Assembly (NCBI GenBank): GCA_947176325.1
Contig: CAMWQD010000034.1
Location: forward strand, 1-9,672
Length of the DNA: 9,672 nucleotides
From: an uncultured Bacteroidales bacterium
GTDB lineage: Bacteria > Bacteroidota > Bacteroidia > Bacteroidales > P3
Direction of reading: 5' to 3'
The position numbers and the translations under genes were made by a program. Shown in pieces: positions 1 to 6,508 of the stretch (the stretch's first letter is position 1; each line of letters starts with the position of its first letter). The notes below the pieces were generated by a model. The model worked only from the letters and a program-made list of their open reading frames with translations, had not been told where the DNA came from and ran no database searches.

Positions 1-21
1 TCTTATATTAATATAGGGAAA

Positions 22-45
22 CACCTGTCAAACCACCTGTCAAAC
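22..45. repeat. 12-bp tandem duplication across the dapD stop codon
   Basis: The 12-mer CACCTGTCAAAC occurs twice head to tail (22-33 and 34-45). The dapD stop (TGA on the minus strand, 42-40) lies in the proximal copy, so the second copy repeats an in-frame TGA 12 bases downstream. It looks like a slippage duplication with no coding consequence. Confidence 0.8.
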
Positions 46-870
46 CGCCACGGAAAAATCACGAAGTGCCTCGTTTAAAGTGGTTTTCGTATCGGTGGAA
101 GCCTTGCGTTTTCCGATAATCAAGGCACAGGGCACCTGATAGGTACCCGCGGCGAAGGTTTTGGGCAAGGTGCCGGGAATCACCACCGAGCGCGGCGGCA
201 CCCAACCCCGGTAGGTTTTGGCCTCCTCCCCGCTCACGTCCACAATATGCGTGGAACCCGTAATGCACACATTCGCACCCAAGACCGCCTCGCGCCCAAT
301 CTGCACACCCTCCACCAAAATGCAGCGCGAACCTATGAAACAATCATCCTCCACAATCACGGGACGCGCCGACAGAGGCTCCAATACACCCCCTATGCCC
401 ACGCCCCCGCTCAGATGCACGTGCGAACCTATCTGCGCGCACGAACCCACCGTGGCCCATGTATCCACCATGGTGCCCGCACCCACACGCGCCCCTATGT
501 TCACATAGGAAGGCATCATCACCGCCCCTCTCTCCAAAAACGAGCCGTAGCGCGCCACCGCGGGCGGCACCACCCGCACACCGGCGGCCTCCAAGCCATG
601 TTTGAGAGGAATCTTATCGTAATATTCGTAGGGCCCCACTTCCATCACCCGCATTTCGGCCACCGAGAAATAGAGAAGCACGGCTTTCTTCACCCACTCG
701 TTCACCTGCCACAGAACACGGCCCTCTTCTTCGGAAGCCGGCTCCGCCACACGCACGCCGCCCCTGTCGAGCAAGGCAATCACCTCCTCCACCGCCTCCT
801 TATATAAAGGCTGAGACAGCAACGGGCGCTCCTCCCACACTTTCTCTATCAAACCTTTCAACTCCTGCAT
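40..870 (-). CDS. dapD: 2,3,4,5-tetrahydropyridine-2,6-dicarboxylate N-succinyltransferase
   Basis: Cytoplasmic enzyme that transfers succinyl from succinyl-CoA to tetrahydrodipicolinate, giving N-succinyl-2-amino-6-oxopimelate on the way to meso-DAP and lysine. The 276-residue protein has a helical N-terminal domain with VNEWVKKAVLLYF (residues 56-68) and YEYYDKIPLKHG (81-92). A left-handed beta-helix of hexapeptide repeats follows (about 108-215), including MVDTWATVGSCAQIG with the likely catalytic Asp136, and VHLSGGVGIGGVLEPL (151-166). The C-terminal cap contains TLNEALRDF. Length and motifs fit full-length DapD. I take the ATG at 870, two bases after the rnc stop; a TTG at 876 would overlap rnc and adds only two residues. 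It is the last minus-strand gene seen and is probably co-transcribed with rnc. The family is certain; the start is likely. Confidence 0.96.
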   Translation of the reverse strand: MQELKGLIEKVWEERPLLSQPLYKEAVEEVIALLDRGGVRVAEPASEEEGRVLWQVNEWVKKAVLLYFSVAEMRVMEVGPYEYYDKIPLKHGLEAAGVRVVPPAVARYGSFLERGAVMMPSYVNIGARVGAGTMVDTWATVGSCAQIGSHVHLSGGVGIGGVLEPLSARPVIVEDDCFIGSRCILVEGVQIGREAVLGANVCITGSTHIVDVSGEEAKTYRGWVPPRSVVIPGTLPKTFAAGTYQVPCALIIGKRKASTDTKTTLNEALRDFSVAV

Positions 871-872
871 AA

Positions 873-1823
873 TCAATCGGTTTCCGTATTTCTTTCCAAA
901 GACTGCAAGCGCGCCGATATGGTGTTGACAGCCGCAGCCGCCTCAGGCACAGGCACTTCCACCACAGGCGCTTCCGCCACAGGCGCAGCCCCGTATTCCA
1001 TCATAGGCTCGGCGGCAAGTTCCGCAACAGGCTCCACCACAGGCTTGAACGCAGGCCGTTCCGGTTCCTCGGCCAGCACCTCGCGGAAATTCTCTTTCCG
1101 GCGTTTCTCCTCCAAAGCCATCACGTGGCCCTTGTAGGCATTCTCCGCCGCCTGCTGCTCGGCCGCCTTGATAGACTGGTCGAAGCCTTCGCCCCACACT
1201 TCCGAACCCACCAAGGCCGCCACCTTATAGAGTTTCTTCCCCTGCTGGCGAACCGTATTCTGCACTTGGAAATTAACGCGATAACGCTCTCTCTGACACC
1301 AATCTATCAACTTGCTCTTGTAGTTCCAATCGCGCTTCTCCATTTCGTCCATGTCGATATGAACGCCTATGATGCGCTTTTGGATAATCTTTTCGGCGAA
1401 GCGATAGCCTTTGTCGAGGAACACCGCCCCCATGAGAGCCTCCAACGCATTGCCGTCCACCGACTTGAATCCGCCCGCCCGCACGTCTATATGAAGCATC
1501 TCGTGCAGCCCCATTTTCTGAGCCACCTTGTTGAGCGTGGCGCGGCTCACCATTTTCGAGCGCATTTCGGTGAGAAAGCCCTCGTCTTCATGCGGATAGC
1601 GCTTAAACAGATAATGCGCCACCGCCGTGCTGATGACCGAGTCGCCCAAATACTCCAAGCGCTCGTTGTTGCTCTTTACCGAGCCCACTACGCGCGAAGC
1701 CGACTTGTGCCGGAAGGCCAAGCGATACAAATAAATATTCTCGGGATAAAACCCGAGAATATTTTTAACAGCCGTATACATTTGCTTCTCTTTCGAAAAC
1801 GAAGCAGCGAGAAATCCCCACAT
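873..1823 (-). CDS. rnc: Ribonuclease III with C-terminal acidic extension
   Basis: Double-strand-specific endoribonuclease for rRNA processing and mRNA turnover, 316 residues. The RNase III domain (about 20-155) carries the signature NERLEYLGDSV (53-63) with metal ligands Glu54, Glu57 and Asp61, and a second motif GNALEALMGAVFLDKGY (124-140) with catalytic Glu128. Asn125 sits where E. coli RNase III has Asp114. A double-stranded RNA-binding domain spans about 167-232, ending in KAAEQQAAENAY. Residues from about 240 form a Glu/Ala/Pro/Val-rich tail not found in the 226-residue E. coli enzyme. I chose the ATG at 1823, 6 bases after the fabF stop, because residues before the internal Met15 (1781) resemble the N-terminus I recall for Bacteroidales RNase III; Met15 remains possible. 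The gene is sandwiched between fabF and dapD in one apparent transcript. Confidence 0.95.
   Translation of the reverse strand: MWGFLAASFSKEKQMYTAVKNILGFYPENIYLYRLAFRHKSASRVVGSVKSNNERLEYLGDSVISTAVAHYLFKRYPHEDEGFLTEMRSKMVSRATLNKVAQKMGLHEMLHIDVRAGGFKSVDGNALEALMGAVFLDKGYRFAEKIIQKRIIGVHIDMDEMEKRDWNYKSKLIDWCQRERYRVNFQVQNTVRQQGKKLYKVAALVGSEVWGEGFDQSIKAAEQQAAENAYKGHVMALEEKRRKENFREVLAEEPERPAFKPVVEPVAELAAEPMMEYGAAPVAEAPVVEVPVPEAAAAVNTISARLQSLERNTETD
939..990 (-). repeat. 15-bp tandem repeat encoding Pro-Val-x-Glu pentapeptides in the RNase III tail
   Basis: On the plus strand the units at 948-962 and 963-977 differ at only two positions (CACAGGC[AG]CTTCC[AG]C), and a partial third follows at 978-986. 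On the minus strand this encodes PVAEA-PVVEV-PVPEA (residues 281-295 of RNase III). Looser copies (PVVEPVAEL) lie upstream in the same tail, so the extension appears to have grown by short tandem duplication. Confidence 0.75.
1733..1764 (-). promoter_or_regulatory. Perfect 13-bp hairpin inside the rnc coding start
   Basis: AAATATTCTCGGG at 1733-1745 is exactly complementary to CCCGAGAATATTT at 1752-1764, with a 6-base loop. In the rnc mRNA it covers codons 20-31 (NILGFYPENIY), about 60 bases after the chosen ATG and 17 after the alternative ATG at 1781. On the plus strand the stem runs into TTTTT (1762-1766), so it also resembles an intrinsic terminator for transcription antisense to rnc. The structure is seen directly; a regulatory role is inferred. 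Confidence 0.55.
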
Positions 1824-1829
1824 AGGCCG

Positions 1830-3086
1830 TTAATCTACATACTTCCTGATAGCGATCGACACATTGTGGCCACCGAATCCGAAGGTGTTGCTCAACGCAA
1901 GGTTCACCGTGCGTTTCTGCGCCTTGCCAAACGTGAGGTTCAGCTTGGAATCGATGTCGGGATCGTCGGTGAAGTGGTTGATGGTGGGCGGAACAATATC
2001 GTTCTTCACGGCCAAGGTGGTGGCGATGGCCTCAATCGCACCGGCGGCGCCCAACAGGTGTCCCGTGCACGATTTGGTGGAGTTGATATTGATCTTGTAG
2101 GCATGCTCGCCAAAAACCTTCAGGATGCCGCCAATCTCGGCCACATCGCCCACGGGCGTGGAAGTGCCGTGCGTGTTGATGTGATCCACATCCTCCAATT
2201 TGCAACCGCTTTCCTCCACGGCCAGACGCATGGCGCGCGCCACGCTGGTGCCCTCCGGGTCGGGAGCGGTCATGTGGTGCGCGTCGGCGGTAAGCCCCGC
2301 ACCCACTACCTCGGCGTAGATCTTGGCGCCGCGGGCCTTGGCATGTTCGTATTCTTCCAAAATGAGCGCACCCGCACCCTCGCCCAATACAAAGCCGTCG
2401 CGGTCTTTGTCGAAAGGACGCGAAGCGGTGGCGGGATCGTCGTTGCGCGTGGAAAGGGCATGCATGGCGTTGAAGCCCGCCACGGCGGGAATGCTCACCG
2501 CCGCTTCCGAACCGCCGCATACGAAGGCGTCGGCCTTGCCCAAACGGATATAGGTGTAGGCGTCGGCCAAGGCGTTGGCCGAAGAAGCGCAAGCCGAAAC
2601 GGTGGCGAAGTTGGGCCCCCTGAAACCGTTCTTGATGCTGATATGGCCGGCGGCGATATCGGCAATCATGCGCGGAATGAAGAACGGGCCGAAACGCGGT
2701 GTGCCGTCTCCGGTGGCGAATTCCGAAACCTCGGTGAAGAGGCTCATCAGACCGCCGATGCCCGAAGCCCAGATAACGCCCACGCGGTCTTTATCCAAGT
2801 TCGCAGCCGAAAGCAGACCCGAATCGGCGATGGCCTCGTCCGAAGCCACAATGCCGTATTGCGAATAGAGGTCGTGCTTGCGCGCCTCCTTGCGGTCCAT
2901 AAACTGATTTATATCGAAATTCTTGACCTCGCAGGCAAACTGCGTCTTGAATTTGGAAGTGTCGAAATGCGTGATGGGAGCCGCCCCGCAGGTACCTGCC
3001 AGCAAAGCGTTCCAATAATCGTTGAGATTGTTGCCGATAGGAGTGAGAGCTCCCATACCGGTAATAACCACTCTTTTAAGCTCCAT
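1830..3086 (-). CDS. fabF: Beta-ketoacyl-ACP synthase II
   Basis: Condensing enzyme of type II fatty acid synthesis: decarboxylates malonyl-ACP and joins it to an acyl chain carried on the enzyme. The 418-residue length is typical of FabF. The Cys-His-His catalytic set is complete: Cys166 in VSACASSANAL (163-173), His306 in NTHGTSTPVGD (304-314), and His343 in KSCTGHLLGAAGA (338-350) together with Lys338. The N-terminal VVITGMGALTPIG and the C-terminal SNTFGFGGHN glycine-rich loop are also present. The ATG at 3086 has no Shine-Dalgarno sequence. The gene follows acpP after a 123-base gap holding a terminator, and runs into rnc after 6 bases. The acpP partner next door supports FabF rather than a secondary-metabolite ketosynthase. 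Confidence 0.97.
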   Translation of the reverse strand: MELKRVVITGMGALTPIGNNLNDYWNALLAGTCGAAPITHFDTSKFKTQFACEVKNFDINQFMDRKEARKHDLYSQYGIVASDEAIADSGLLSAANLDKDRVGVIWASGIGGLMSLFTEVSEFATGDGTPRFGPFFIPRMIADIAAGHISIKNGFRGPNFATVSACASSANALADAYTYIRLGKADAFVCGGSEAAVSIPAVAGFNAMHALSTRNDDPATASRPFDKDRDGFVLGEGAGALILEEYEHAKARGAKIYAEVVGAGLTADAHHMTAPDPEGTSVARAMRLAVEESGCKLEDVDHINTHGTSTPVGDVAEIGGILKVFGEHAYKININSTKSCTGHLLGAAGAIEAIATTLAVKNDIVPPTINHFTDDPDIDSKLNLTFGKAQKRTVNLALSNTFGFGGHNVSIAIRKYVD

Positions 3087-3150
3087 GTCTTAGTATAAGA
3101 TTTTAACAGAATAAACCGTCCCCACTGCCCGAAACTTTCCCAAAAGAGCG

Positions 3151-3188
3151 AAAAAAGGCGGAAAACAATCCAATAATCGTCTTCCGCC
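3151..3188 (-). terminator. Intrinsic terminator or attenuator between acpP and fabF
   Basis: Read on the minus strand, GGCGGAA (3188-3182) pairs with TTCCGCC (3163-3157). The 18 intervening bases continue the stem with seven more contiguous pairs (several G-U), leaving a four-base AUUG loop. Six T residues (complement of 3156-3151) follow directly. A 14-bp stem plus U-tract, 23 bases past the acpP stop, is a textbook Rho-independent terminator. It probably makes acpP transcripts more abundant than fabF-rnc-dapD transcripts, either by full termination or partial read-through. I see no convincing fabF promoter in 3087-3150. Confidence 0.8.
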
Positions 3189-3210
3189 CCTTTCCGATTT
3201 TGCAGAAAGT

Positions 3211-3447
3211 TTACTTCGCGTTAGCTTCGATAAACTTGATGGCATCGCCTACGGTAGCGATCTTTTCCGCTTGATCGTCGGGAATGGAAATATTGAATTT
3301 CTTTTCAAATTCCATAATCAACTCTACGGTATCCAAAGAGTCGGCACCCAAGTCGTTGGTGAAGTTGGCCTCGAGGGTTACTTCCTTTTCGTCTACACCA
3401 AGCTTATCGACGATGATAGCTTTTACATCACTTTCAATCTGAGACAT
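3211..3447 (-). CDS. acpP: Acyl carrier protein
   Basis: Small acidic cytoplasmic carrier of fatty acyl intermediates, 78 residues, the normal AcpP size. The phosphopantetheine attachment motif GADSLDTVEL (35-44) places the modified Ser at residue 37. The four-helix fold is recognisable, from an N-terminal helix (SDVKAIIVDKLGV) to the end helix (IATVGDAIKFIEANAK). The ATG at 3447 lacks a Shine-Dalgarno sequence but has an A/T-rich leader. It is the first gene of the minus-strand cluster, upstream of its partner fabF, and a strong hairpin terminator follows the stop codon, consistent with a need for ACP in excess. Confidence 0.97.
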   Translation of the reverse strand: MSQIESDVKAIIVDKLGVDEKEVTLEANFTNDLGADSLDTVELIMEFEKKFNISIPDDQAEKIATVGDAIKFIEANAK

Positions 3448-3477
3448 TTTGTTCGTTTTTTATGGGTTAAACTGTTG

Positions 3478-3509
3478 CAAAGAAACGGTTTTTTTCTGAA
3501 TTAGCCAAT
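3478..3509 (-). promoter_or_regulatory. Candidate Bacteroidota-type promoter for acpP
   Basis: On the minus strand, ATTG (3509-3506) and TTTCTTTG (3485-3478) are separated by 20 bases. Each differs by one base from the Bacteroides consensus TTTG (-33) and TAnnTTTG (-7), and the spacing fits. Transcription would start near 3470-3472, leaving a leader of about 25 bases before the acpP ATG. This is a match by eye to a short degenerate consensus. Confidence 0.4.
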
Positions 3510-3579
3510 CCTGCCCCCCACAACTTATCAACGGGCATTGTTAATTTTTTTTCGGGGAGGGTTTCACGCACATTTTGCT

Positions 3580-3587
3580 TATATTCG
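3580..3587 (+). promoter_or_regulatory. Possible -7 element for purN
   Basis: TATATTCG is one base from the Bacteroidota -7 consensus TAnnTTTG. No TTTG lies at the expected 19-21 base distance upstream. If used, transcription would begin only about 3-6 bases before the purN ATG at 3598, giving a nearly leaderless message. The call is weak. Confidence 0.2.
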
Positions 3588-3597
3588 CGCCCTGTTT

Positions 3598-4182
3598 ATG
3601 GAAACACCTTCGGCACGGCTCGCCCTGTTCGCTTCCGGAAACGGGAGCAACGTGCAGCGGATATGCGACTATTTCCGCGGAAACAGCCGCATACAACCCG
3701 TTGTATTGGTCTGCGACAGGCCTGCGCCCGTGTTGGAGCGAGCCGCACGGCTCGGCCTGCCCGCCTTGTGCATAGACCGCGAAAGGCTCGGCGACCCTTC
3801 GTTCCTGCTGCACGCCCTGCGCACCCGCAAGGTGAGCCATATCGTGCTGGCGGGTTTCCTCTCGTTGGTTCCGCCCTTTGTATTGGCGGAATATCCCGTG
3901 CTGAACCTGCATCCCTCCCTCCTGCCCGCTTTCGGAGGCAAGGGCATGTATGGCAACAGGGTGCACCGCGCGGTGCTGGCCTCGGGCTGCGCCAAGAGCG
4001 GCATCACCATTCACGAAGCCAACGAGCGCTACGACGAAGGCAAGGTGATTTTTCAGGCCGAATGCGAGGTTTTGCCGCAGGATTCGGAGCAGACGCTTGC
4101 CGAAAGAATTCACCGTCTGGAACATAGATACTTTCCCGAGGTGATTGAGGATTGGGTGATGCGTTTCCGCGACGCGGTATGA
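3598..4182 (+). CDS. purN: Phosphoribosylglycinamide formyltransferase (folate-dependent)
   Basis: Transfers a formyl group from 10-formyltetrahydrofolate to glycinamide ribonucleotide, the third step of purine synthesis; cytoplasmic. The 194-residue protein shows the phosphate-binding loop ASGNGSNVQ (12-20). It also has the catalytic stretch VLNLHPSLLPAFGG (101-114) with Asn103 and His105, and Asp146 in NERYDEGKVIFQ, matching the Asn-His-Asp set of GAR transformylase. I chose the ATG at 3598 because homology begins at once (ARLALFASGNGSN). The 20 codons upstream to a TTG at 3538 lie in the AT-rich divergent promoter region and look non-coding. purN is divergent from acpP and is followed 52 bases later by the rnf operon in the same direction, so read-through into rnfB is possible. 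Confidence 0.95.
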   Translation: METPSARLALFASGNGSNVQRICDYFRGNSRIQPVVLVCDRPAPVLERAARLGLPALCIDRERLGDPSFLLHALRTRKVSHIVLAGFLSLVPPFVLAEYPVLNLHPSLLPAFGGKGMYGNRVHRAVLASGCAKSGITIHEANERYDEGKVIFQAECEVLPQDSEQTLAERIHRLEHRYFPEVIEDWVMRFRDAV

Positions 4183-4234
4183 GGCGCGGACAGACATATA
4201 AAATAGAGAACAAACCTAACAAAAATAAAGAACC

Positions 4235-5116
4235 GTGAATGTAACTATCATTTATGCCATTGTGCTTTTGGCTGCCTTGGGATTGGTGCTGGCACTGATT
4301 CTCTATGTGGTGGCGCAAAAATTCAAAGTGGAAGAAGACCCGCGCATCGACCTCGTGTCCGATGCCTTGCCGGGTGCCAACTGCGGTGCCTGCGGCAAAG
4401 CCGGTTGCCGCGCCATGGCCGAGGCTATCGTAAAGGATGCCTCGCTGACGGGTTGCCCCGTGTGCAACGAGGAAAACATCGCCAAAATCGCCGAAATTCT
4501 GGGGCGTGTGGCCGAAAAGTCCGAACCCCGCGTGGCGGTGGTGCGTTGTCAGGGCGGCACCTGCAACACCACGCCCCTTGTAAAATACGAAGGCTATCAA
4601 AGCTGTGCCTACGCCACCAGCGTATTCCCGGGCGAAGGCGGCTGTCCCTTCGGCTGCCTCGGGCTGGGCGACTGCACCAAGGCCTGTACCTTCGATGCCA
4701 TTCACGTAAATCCCCAAACCGGTCTTCCCGAAGTGGATCCCGACAAGTGCACCGCCTGCGGAGCCTGCGCCAAGGCCTGTCCGCGCGGCGTTATCGAAGT
4801 GCGCAAGAAACGCGAGAAAACGGGGCGTGTGGTGGTGGCCTGCGTCAACAAACAGAAAGGCGCGGCGGCGGTGAAGGTCTGCAAGGTATCGTGCATCGGC
4901 TGCGGCAAGTGCGCGCAGACCTGCCCCAAGCAAGCCATTACCGTAGAAAACAACCTGGCCTATATCAACGACGACCTCTGCGTGTCCTGTCAGCTCTGCG
5001 TGAGGGCTTGCCCGCGCAACGCCATCACCGTGTTGCCCAAAGAGAAACTGCGTCCCGCGCCGGCTCCCAAACCCGCCGCCGCGCCCGAAGCTCCCGCCGC
5101 ACCCGCACAGGCCTAA
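4235..5116 (+). CDS. rnfB: Rnf complex subunit B, multi-cluster ferredoxin-like protein
   Basis: Electron-entry subunit of the Rnf ferredoxin:NAD+ oxidoreductase, 293 residues, anchored by one N-terminal membrane helix (about 5-27). A 4Fe-4S domain follows with Cys50, Cys53, Cys58 and Cys74 (ANCGACGKAGC...C). An anaerobe-type cysteine segment comes next (CQGGTC at 105-110, then CPFGCLGLGDCTKAC at 137-151). Three ferredoxin CxxCxxCxxxC motifs lie at 172-182, 220-230 and 249-259. The Pro/Ala-rich tail begins near 272. The extra ferredoxin motifs make it longer than E. coli RsxB, as usual in strict anaerobes. The start must be the GTG at 4235: an in-frame TAA lies at 4226-4228, and the nearby ATG at 4239 runs straight into TAA. 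First gene of rnfBCDGEA. Confidence 0.96.
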   Translation: MNVTIIYAIVLLAALGLVLALILYVVAQKFKVEEDPRIDLVSDALPGANCGACGKAGCRAMAEAIVKDASLTGCPVCNEENIAKIAEILGRVAEKSEPRVAVVRCQGGTCNTTPLVKYEGYQSCAYATSVFPGEGGCPFGCLGLGDCTKACTFDAIHVNPQTGLPEVDPDKCTACGACAKACPRGVIEVRKKREKTGRVVVACVNKQKGAAAVKVCKVSCIGCGKCAQTCPKQAITVENNLAYINDDLCVSCQLCVRACPRNAITVLPKEKLRPAPAPKPAAAPEAPAAPAQA

Positions 5117-5148
5117 TCGTTTAACCGTCAATATCACTCCAAAAGAAT

Positions 5149-6480
5149 ATGAAAACATTCAGCATAGGTGGGGTGCATCCCCACGACCAAAAACTCAACA
5201 CCGAAGCTCCCGCCAAGGTTCTGCCCCTGCCCAAGCAAGTCTGCGTGATGGTGAGCCAGCACCTCGGAGCTCCTTCGCAACCCATTGTGGCGAAAGGCGA
5301 TAAGGTGAAGGTGGGCACCGTGCTCACCCAAAACGACGCGTTCCTGAGCGCGGTGGTGCATTCGCCCGTCAGCGGCACGGTCAACAAAATCGCCGACATT
5401 CCCGACGCTTCGAACTATCCCAAACCCGCTATCTTTATAGATGTGGAGGGTGACGAATGGGAAGAAAGCATCGACCGCAGCCCCGAAATCAAACGCGAAA
5501 TCACCTTGGACGGCCCCGCTATCATTCAAAGGGTCAAGGAAATGGGTATCGTCGGTATGGGCGGTGCCTGCTTCCCCACGCATGTAAAGCTCATGCCTCC
5601 CAAGGATGCCAAGGCCGAATTCCTGCTGCTCAACGGCGTGGAATGCGAACCCTACCTCACCTGCGACAACCGTCTGATGCTCGACCATGCCGAAGAAATC
5701 ATGATCGGCGCCACCGCCTTGATGAAGGCGCTGAACGTATCGCAGACCATTATCGGCATCGAGGCCAACAAACCCGCCGCCATCAAGCACATGACCGAAG
5801 TGGCCGCCGGATTTGCGGGCATCAAGGTGCAGCCCCTCAAGATGAAATACCCGCAGGGTGCCGAGAAACAGCTCATCAAGGCCTTGACCGGCCGCGCCGT
5901 TCCTTCGGGCAAACTGCCTATCAACGTGGGTTGCGTGGTGGACAACGTGGCCACCTGCTACGCCGTTTATCAAGCCGTTCAGAAAAATATGCCCCTTGTG
6001 CAGCGTATGGTGACGGTAACGGGCCCCGAAGTTCCCGAACCCACCAATTTCTGGGCGCGTTTCGGCACTCCCGTTTCTGAATTCATCGCCGCCGTGGGCG
6101 GACTGCCCGAGAATACGGGCAAGGTGATTTCGGGCGGCCCCATGATGGGTAAGGCGCTGTGCAGCGACGAGGCAAGCTCGGTGAAAGGTATGTCGGGCAT
6201 CCTCATTCTGCCCGAGAAGCAGGCGCACCGCCGCGAGGTATATCCCTGCATCCGTTGCGGAAAATGCGTGGAAGCCTGCCCTATGGGTCTGGAACCCTAT
6301 CTCATTGCCTCCTCCGCGGCTGTCAAGGATTTCGGGCTCACCGAAAAGGCGCGGGTGATGGACTGCATCGAATGCGGTTGCTGCCAGTTCACCTGCCCCT
6401 CCAACCGTCCGCTTCTCGACTGCCTCAAGATTGGCAAGGCCACCGTGGGCAAAATCATCCGTGCCCGCAACGCAAAATAG
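5149..6480 (+). CDS. rnfC: Rnf complex subunit C, NADH/FMN-binding peripheral subunit
   Basis: Cytoplasmic-face subunit of the Rnf complex where NAD+ is reduced, 443 residues. An N-terminal barrel-sandwich domain (about 1-100, FSIGGVHPHDQK at the start) leads into an NADH dehydrogenase-like FMN/NAD fold. That fold carries the glycine-rich GIVGMGGACFPTHVKL (133-148) and LNGVECEPYLTCDNRLM (161-177). A soluble-ligand-binding beta-grasp-like region follows. The C-terminus has two 4Fe-4S motifs, CIRCGKCVEACP (367-378) and CIECGCCQFTCP (406-417). Length is the short RnfC form, without the long Ala/Lys tail of gammaproteobacterial RsxC. The ATG lies 32 bases after the rnfB stop in an A-rich leader without a Shine-Dalgarno sequence. 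Confidence 0.97.
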   Translation: MKTFSIGGVHPHDQKLNTEAPAKVLPLPKQVCVMVSQHLGAPSQPIVAKGDKVKVGTVLTQNDAFLSAVVHSPVSGTVNKIADIPDASNYPKPAIFIDVEGDEWEESIDRSPEIKREITLDGPAIIQRVKEMGIVGMGGACFPTHVKLMPPKDAKAEFLLLNGVECEPYLTCDNRLMLDHAEEIMIGATALMKALNVSQTIIGIEANKPAAIKHMTEVAAGFAGIKVQPLKMKYPQGAEKQLIKALTGRAVPSGKLPINVGCVVDNVATCYAVYQAVQKNMPLVQRMVTVTGPEVPEPTNFWARFGTPVSEFIAAVGGLPENTGKVISGGPMMGKALCSDEASSVKGMSGILILPEKQAHRREVYPCIRCGKCVEACPMGLEPYLIASSAAVKDFGLTEKARVMDCIECGCCQFTCPSNRPLLDCLKIGKATVGKIIRARNAK

Positions 6481-6508
6481 TGTTGAACCCTAAAGATAAT
6501 TCACAGAT

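Noticed and set aside
4..15. 12-bp AT-only perfect palindrome TATATTAATATA at the window edge
   Set aside because: It is short, AT-only and lacks a GC stem or U-tract, so it is easily due to chance. It is too close to the edge to judge as an operator or promoter.
874..876. TTG start for dapD overlapping the rnc stop
   Set aside because: An in-frame ATG lies two codons later at 870 and gives the expected N-terminus without needing a rare start codon.
1779..1781. Internal ATG (Met15) as the rnc start
   Set aside because: Residues before it appear related to other Bacteroidales RNase III N-termini, and the ATG at 1823 sits well after the fabF stop. It is not fully excluded.
1125..3098. A 657-codon open frame on the plus strand opposite fabF and rnc
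   Set aside because: It is wholly antisense to two certain genes. The translation is rich in His/Arg/Val/Gly with no recognisable domain, and the openness follows from GC-biased third codon positions of the real genes.
3538..3597. Upstream TTG start for purN adding 20 residues
   Set aside because: The added peptide covers the AT-rich divergent promoter region, and the conserved purN sequence starts right after the ATG at 3598.
4004..6228. Long minus-strand open frames (4004-5158 and 5134-6228) opposite purN, rnfB and rnfC
   Set aside because: They are shadows of confidently identified genes, with low-complexity Gly/His/Phe-rich translations and no family resemblance.
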